From Chryseobacterium sp. LAM-KRS1 (lineage in GTDB: Bacteria; Bacteroidota; Bacteroidia; Flavobacteriales; Weeksellaceae), in NCBI RefSeq assembly GCF_013184525.1, contig NZ_JAAOIZ010000001.1, forward strand, positions 310,001 through 374,000: DNA of 64,000 nucleotides, in the 5' to 3' direction. Shown here one piece after another: positions 59,709 to 64,000 of the stretch. The position numbers and the translations under genes are program-made. The notes beneath the pieces are model-generated. The model did not search any database, had not been told where the DNA came from, and saw only the letters and a list, made by a program, of their open reading frames with translations. How positions within the stretch are numbered: the stretch's first letter is position 1; each line of letters opens with the position of its first letter.

Positions 59709-62700
59709 ATGTTAAATAGGAGGATGAGAAGTTTATTTCTGGCTTTATTTTTAGTTCTTGCAGGTAATATAGTGTTCTCCCAGAACAGGGGTCAAAACAT
59801 CAAACTAAAACAACCTACAGCTGAAAGTATGAAAGCCGGAGCATTTATTGATGTAAATGCAGCCGGATATCCAGAATCTAACTATAACATTACTCAGTTG
59901 GTAAAAGATGTTCTTATCGCAGGAGGGTCTACGTGTACCACAGCCAATGTAAGTAATGTAAATGTATCTCCTAATCTATCAATAACGGATCAGAACAGAA
60001 GCTGGGGTTATTTTAATAAGGCAGGGACCAACTTTCCATTTTCAAAAGGTATTGTCCTTGTAACGGGATTTGCCAGAAAAGCAGGAAATAACTTTCAAAG
60101 TGTCTTAAGCGATCCGCTTCCTTCAGGAGGTGACGTTGACTTAGCAACAGCCCTGAATGTTAATAATGCCAATTTAAGGGATGCTACTTATATCGAATTT
60201 GACTTTGTACCTAGTTCTACCGAAGTTTCTTTTCGATACTTATTTGCTTCTAAAGAATATTCACCATCAGGAACTTTTACGTGTAGTATCGCAGATGGCT
60301 TTGCCTTATTATTGAAAAAAGTCGGTGATCCTACTTATACTAATTTAGCCGTTTTACCCAATGGTGCAGGTCCTGTAAGTGTAACCAATATTATTCCTTC
60401 AGGCTTGGCTTGTGGTCCTAAAAATGCACAATATTTTGCAGGAATGAATAATCCTCAGGTTGAAACCAACTTTGACGGACGCACGGTTCCTTTAACAGCA
60501 AAAGCAACGGTAATTCCAGGTGAAACCTATCATTTTAAAATGGTTTTAGCGGATTATCAGGACGTAAATTTTGATTCTGCCGTTTTTTTGGAAGCAGGAT
60601 CCTTCGATATCGGAGTTCAGATTTTAGGTCCCGGAGGAGTAGCGCTTCCTCCGTCTATTAATATGTGTGACAATACTCCTCAGGTACTTACTGCATCGAT
60701 TCAGAATGCTACGGCTTCCTATCAGTGGTTCTTGAATAATACTCCTATTGCTGGAGCTACCAACGCGACTTACACAGCGACGCAACCAGGAGTTTATACG
60801 CTTCAGGTGCTTCTTGCAGGAAATACATGTCCCGGAACGGCTACTGTAACGATCGTAGGCGGAACTTCACCTACGGTACAAAATGCAACGTTGACAGCCT
60901 GCTATGCTCCAGGAAATGCAATATTTAATTTACCGGCTGCTCAAACATCGATCAGTACAACTCCAGGAGCTACATTTGCTTATTATGCCAATTTAGCGGA
61001 TGCCAATGCCGGAAATGGAAATACGATAGCAACACCGGCAACATATTCAAGTCCTGGAGGACAGACGGTCTATGTTCTGGTTAAAAACGGATTTTGTTCA
61101 AAAGTTGCTCAGCTCCAGTTGATCAAAGCCCCTCAAATGACGGGGACAATAGCTCCTCCTACACCGCTTACATGTGCTAATTCACAAATAACATTAAATG
61201 CATCGACTTCTGTATATCCTGCAGGATCTACATTTAACTGGACTACCACAGGTGGAAATATTGTTTCCGGAGGAAACACTTTAACTCCTGTAGTGAATGC
61301 GGCCGGAACTTACACATTGACTATTTCCAATACCTACCAGCCCGGAAATGTAGTGTGTACAGCAACTGCAACCGTTACTGTAGTAGGGGATAGTGCTCCT
61401 CCAACTACGACTGTATCGGCAACTAAAGTATTAATCTGTGCAGGGGAGACTGTAACATTAACTGCTTCCGGTGGGGCTACGTACAATTGGACGGGATTAC
61501 CTGGGACGGGAAATACGCAAACCGTAACACCAGCCACTACCACCACTTATACGGTAACTGCTGTTGGAGCAAATGGATGTGTTTCTCAAAATCCTGCAAG
61601 TATAACAATTGAGGTTTCCCAACCTATTACAGTGCAAAATGCTACTTTGCTTAAATGTTATCAACCAGGTAATTTAACATATGATCTTACTTCTGCTCAG
61701 CCACAAATTACAACGGTAGGAACGGCAACCTTTGCTTACTATGCCAATTTAGCGGACGCTAATGCAGGAAACGCTAATACGATTGCAGTACCAACAGCTT
61801 ATCCGACGCCAGGGAATGTAACGGTTTATGTTCTGGTGAAGAATGGCGGATGTAGTTATGTAGTCAATCTGCAGCTATTAAAAACTGCCGAAACAACATT
61901 AACGATTGCAACTCCACCAACTATTACATGTACCACGACACAGATTACATTGGACGCATCGGCATCAGTCGTGCCGGCAGGTTCTTCCATATTATGGACT
62001 ACAACAGGGGGGAATATTGTTTCAGGGGCCAATACATTAACACCGGTTGTTAATGCAGGGGGAACGTATACATTAACAGTACAGAATACAACACAGCCTG
62101 GAAATGTAAACTGTAGCTACACAGCCAATGTTACGGTGGTGGAAAATAAAACACCACCAACGGCAACCTTAACTTCTTCCCACGCTCAAATTTGTGTAGG
62201 AGAGTCGGTGACTTTAACAGCCGGCGGAGGAGTAAGCTATAACTGGACGGGTCTAACCGGAAACGGGAGTACACAAACGGTTTCTCCGACAGTCACTACA
62301 ACTTATACTGTATATGCTGTAGGAGCTAATGGATGTATTTCAACAAATCCTGCAACGGTTACCGTGATCGTAGGGCCACCGGTTGCATCAGTGACTGCCT
62401 CAAAATCAAAAATATGTGCCGGAGAATCTGTTACATTAACAGCTTCCGGAGGGATTACTTATAATTGGGTCGGATTGACCGGAAACGGAAATACCCAGGT
62501 GGTTTCTCCAACGGTTACAACAACTTACTCAGTATATGCGCTGGGAGGGAACGGATGTACATCACTGGTTCCTGCCACGATTACAATTGAAGTGGTGCCA
62601 GCTATTACCTCTACCTTACAGGATGTATATGTTTGTGCCGGTGATACAGGAATCCTGGATGCCGGAAGTGGCCCGAATTACACTTATATATGGAGTAACG

Positions 62701-63296
62701 GAGCAACGACTCAAACAATTTCAACAAATATTACAGGAACCTATACGGTTACCATAAGTAATGGAACCTGTTCGAAAGCGTTTACCGCTCAGCTATTAAA
62801 TCCTAATCTGCCACAGTTCACCAATATTGTTTATGAAAACCATGTGCTGACTTTAAGTGCAACCAATCCTACCGGAGGAACATTGGAATATTCTATTGAC
62901 GGAGGGCTTACCTGGCAGAATTCCAATATATTTAATAATGTACTAAATAACACAAATTATAATCTGATGGTAAGGGTAAAGGATGCCAAATGTAGTACCT
63001 CATTAAGCTACTTCACCTTTGTGATTAGTAATGCTATCACTCCTAACTCAGATGGAAAGAATGACACAATCGACTTTTCAGGAATAAGCGGATATAATAA
63101 TTTTGCGGCTTCTATTTTCAACAGATATGGACAGGAACTCTTTAAAGCTACTAAGTTAGAACCTGCCTGGAATGGAACAGTAAAAGGATTAGCCCTGCCA
63201 ACTGCTACTTATTGGTACAGAGTACAGTGGGAGAATCCTGCGAGTAAAAAATTAGAATTACGAACAGGATGGATATTGTTGAAAAACAGGAATTAA
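59709..63296 (+). CDS. Choice-of-anchor L protein with type B T9SS sorting domain (2)
   Basis: The 1195-residue secreted protein has a signal peptide (FLALFLVLAGNIVFSQ) and the same anchor-L N-terminus as its neighbours (AGAFIDVNAAGYPESNYN, LFASKEYSPSGTFTCS, HFKMVLADYQDVNFDSAVFLEAGSFD). A 252-residue unit follows twice in tandem (about 390-641 and 642-893), with cysteine-bearing Ig-like modules (QITLNASTSV and ETVTLTASGGATYNW types). A further Ig-like copy (AGESVTLTASGGITYNW) leads to the type B sorting domain (AITPNSDGKNDTIDFSGI, FNRYGQELFKATK, GWILLKNRN). It is a probable T9SS-exported adhesin; the ligand is unknown. Confidence 0.9.
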   Translation: MLNRRMRSLFLALFLVLAGNIVFSQNRGQNIKLKQPTAESMKAGAFIDVNAAGYPESNYNITQLVKDVLIAGGSTCTTANVSNVNVSPNLSITDQNRSWGYFNKAGTNFPFSKGIVLVTGFARKAGNNFQSVLSDPLPSGGDVDLATALNVNNANLRDATYIEFDFVPSSTEVSFRYLFASKEYSPSGTFTCSIADGFALLLKKVGDPTYTNLAVLPNGAGPVSVTNIIPSGLACGPKNAQYFAGMNNPQVETNFDGRTVPLTAKATVIPGETYHFKMVLADYQDVNFDSAVFLEAGSFDIGVQILGPGGVALPPSINMCDNTPQVLTASIQNATASYQWFLNNTPIAGATNATYTATQPGVYTLQVLLAGNTCPGTATVTIVGGTSPTVQNATLTACYAPGNAIFNLPAAQTSISTTPGATFAYYANLADANAGNGNTIATPATYSSPGGQTVYVLVKNGFCSKVAQLQLIKAPQMTGTIAPPTPLTCANSQITLNASTSVYPAGSTFNWTTTGGNIVSGGNTLTPVVNAAGTYTLTISNTYQPGNVVCTATATVTVVGDSAPPTTTVSATKVLICAGETVTLTASGGATYNWTGLPGTGNTQTVTPATTTTYTVTAVGANGCVSQNPASITIEVSQPITVQNATLLKCYQPGNLTYDLTSAQPQITTVGTATFAYYANLADANAGNANTIAVPTAYPTPGNVTVYVLVKNGGCSYVVNLQLLKTAETTLTIATPPTITCTTTQITLDASASVVPAGSSILWTTTGGNIVSGANTLTPVVNAGGTYTLTVQNTTQPGNVNCSYTANVTVVENKTPPTATLTSSHAQICVGESVTLTAGGGVSYNWTGLTGNGSTQTVSPTVTTTYTVYAVGANGCISTNPATVTVIVGPPVASVTASKSKICAGESVTLTASGGITYNWVGLTGNGNTQVVSPTVTTTYSVYALGGNGCTSLVPATITIEVVPAITSTLQDVYVCAGDTGILDAGSGPNYTYIWSNGATTQTISTNITGTYTVTISNGTCSKAFTAQLLNPNLPQFTNIVYENHVLTLSATNPTGGTLEYSIDGGLTWQNSNIFNNVLNNTNYNLMVRVKDAKCSTSLSYFTFVISNAITPNSDGKNDTIDFSGISGYNNFAASIFNRYGQELFKATKLEPAWNGTVKGLALPTATYWYRVQWENPASKKLELRTGWILLKNRN
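60875..62386 (+). repeat. Two 756-bp tandem coding repeats
   Basis: Copy 1 (about 60875-61630) and copy 2 (about 61631-62386) align throughout at a constant offset of 756 bases (252 codons). For instance TTTGCTTATTATGCCAATTT at 60975 recurs, one base changed, at 61731. Many codons differ at third positions, so the duplication is old or under diversifying pressure. Confidence 0.85.
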
Positions 63297-63321
63297 TTTT
63301 TAAAAATATACTCTTAAATGT

Positions 63322-63353
63322 AAGCCTTTCATAATTGAAAGGCTTTGTTTTTT
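63322..63353 (+). terminator. Terminator of second anchor-L gene
   Basis: AAGCCTTTCA pairs with TGAAAGGCTT over a TAAT loop, then TGTTTTTTT. Confidence 0.85.
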
Positions 63354-63399
63354 TAACATAATAATGTTAAATATGTATGTGGTATGTTTAAAAATAATT

Positions 63400-63407
63400 T
63401 AAATTTG
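63400..63407 (+). promoter_or_regulatory. -7 element of third anchor-L gene
   Basis: TAAATTTG lies 16 bases before the ATG, at the same distance as in the second paralogue. Confidence 0.55.
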
Positions 63408-63423
63408 TTGAAACAAAAATATT

Positions 63424-64000
63424 ATGAAGAGATATCTCCTGTTGTTTTCTTTTTTTTTAGTTTCGCTGAATATTTATCATTCACAAAGTATTAATCCCAG
63501 AAAAGTTCCTAAGCCAAGACCTAATTTAGCTGCCAAAGCAGGGGCGTTTATCGATGTAAATGCACCGGGATATAATGAGTCTGCTTACAACATTACTCAG
63601 CTTGTAAAAGACGTGCTTATTTCATCAGGAACAAACTCATGTGTTACTCCCAATGTGTCAAATGTCCAGGTAAATCCTTCTTTACCGGCAAGTGATGTCA
63701 ATAGGGCGTGGGGTTACTTTCATAAGGGTACCACAAACTTTCCCTTTAAAGATGGAATTGTACTTGTGACCGGAAAGGCGAACAGGACCGGAAACAGCTA
63801 TATAGATGTATTGAGTCCTTTAAGTGACCTTGTCGGTACAGGAAGCGACCCGGATCTGGTAGCTGCTACCAATCCGTCAGTGAACCTAAATGATGCTGTT
63901 GTATTGGAGTTTGATTTCGTTCCTACTTCCTCGCAGGTGAAATTTAATTATTTATTTGCTTCCGAAGAATATACAACATCCTTTCCATGCAGTTATTCCG
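63424..64000 (+). CDS. Choice-of-anchor L protein (3), C-terminus cut by window
   Basis: The frame begins with ATG at 63424 and stays open to the window edge (192 codons). It has a signal peptide (YLLLFSFFLVSLNIYHSQ) and the anchor-L start AGAFIDVNAPGYNESAYNITQLVKDVLI, then VEFDFVP-like LEFDFVPTSSQVKFNYLFASEEYTTSFPC. The first half closely follows paralogues 1 and 2. A type B sorting domain is expected outside the window. It shows that the family extends as at least three tandem genes. Confidence 0.88.
   Translation, partial: MKRYLLLFSFFLVSLNIYHSQSINPRKVPKPRPNLAAKAGAFIDVNAPGYNESAYNITQLVKDVLISSGTNSCVTPNVSNVQVNPSLPASDVNRAWGYFHKGTTNFPFKDGIVLVTGKANRTGNSYIDVLSPLSDLVGTGSDPDLVAATNPSVNLNDAVVLEFDFVPTSSQVKFNYLFASEEYTTSFPCSYS

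Noticed and set aside
1..64000. tRNA, rRNA, insertion sequence, prophage or origin
   Set aside because: I looked in the gaps longer than about 150 bases for tRNA T-loop patterns, transposase-like frames, inverted-repeat ends and DnaA-box clusters. None was found, though short RNAs could escape reading by eye.

Overview
The window reads as chromosome of a flavobacterium, most likely Chryseobacterium or a close relative in the Weeksellaceae (genus is inference from gene content and style; no rRNA is present). Base composition is AT-rich. Start codons are preceded by A-rich tracts rather than strong Shine-Dalgarno sequences. Many genes carry the Bacteroidetes -7 promoter element TAnnTTTG. Type IX secretion (T9SS) genes and T9SS cargo proteins are present. 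I see no tRNA, rRNA, CRISPR array, insertion sequence, prophage or origin.

Layout. 1-4 kb: truncated secreted BspA-like protein, a structured intergenic element resembling the Flavo-1 RNA motif, a sphingomyelinase-C-like lipoprotein, and S-adenosylhomocysteinase. 4-7.7 kb: HugZ-type flavin/heme protein, phosphopantetheinyl transferase, FUSC-family membrane protein. 7.7-16.5 kb: T9SS block porV-porU, divergent from gldJ, then murF and a convergent NUDIX hydrolase. 16.5-20 kb: accessory island with a Gly-linker lipoprotein carrying a JAMM-like HxH-x8-SxxD motif, two tandem DUF6705-like lipoproteins, and decayed copies of the lipoprotein's 3' end. 20-26.9 kb: SRPBCC protein, anmK, an LptC-like lipoprotein, an outer-membrane barrel, aldehyde dehydrogenase, Ohr under a perfect 24-bp palindrome, and holB. 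27.3-32.2 kb: a TetR-TolC-HlyD-DHA2 drug-efflux operon with a visible operator over its promoter. 32.2-41 kb: DoxD/DoxA fusion, alpha/beta hydrolase, SDR, two heptanucleotide repeats, AraC-MazG-like-tag operon, HxlR/flavodoxin pair with a shared operator, DUF2199 and patatin. 41-53 kb: CorA, FabH-like KAS III, thioredoxin, two tiny lipoproteins around an AraC regulator, FadD-type ligase, acyl-CoA dehydrogenase, DUF4349 and prfC. 53-57 kb: CAAX protease, rdgB, rnz, TIGR02757 and a DUF1003-like protein with eight exact heptads. 57-64 kb: three tandem choice-of-anchor-L adhesin-like proteins; the two complete ones end in type B T9SS sorting domains and the third is cut by the window edge.

How the parts fit. 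PorV and PorU form the cell-surface attachment step of the T9SS, and the anchor-L proteins at the end of the window are its likely clients. Lipid metabolism recurs (FadD, acyl-CoA dehydrogenase, KAS III, patatin, sphingomyelinase, PPTase). Short palindromes lie over the tetR, ohr and hxlR/flavodoxin promoters, so three stress or redox circuits can be read directly. The strongest candidate for something undescribed is the 16.7-19.5 kb lipoprotein array, whose architecture resembles a polymorphic effector with displaced tips; this is an inference. A second pattern worth testing is TAnnTTTG exactly four bases before the start codon of four genes, which would predict leaderless mRNAs.
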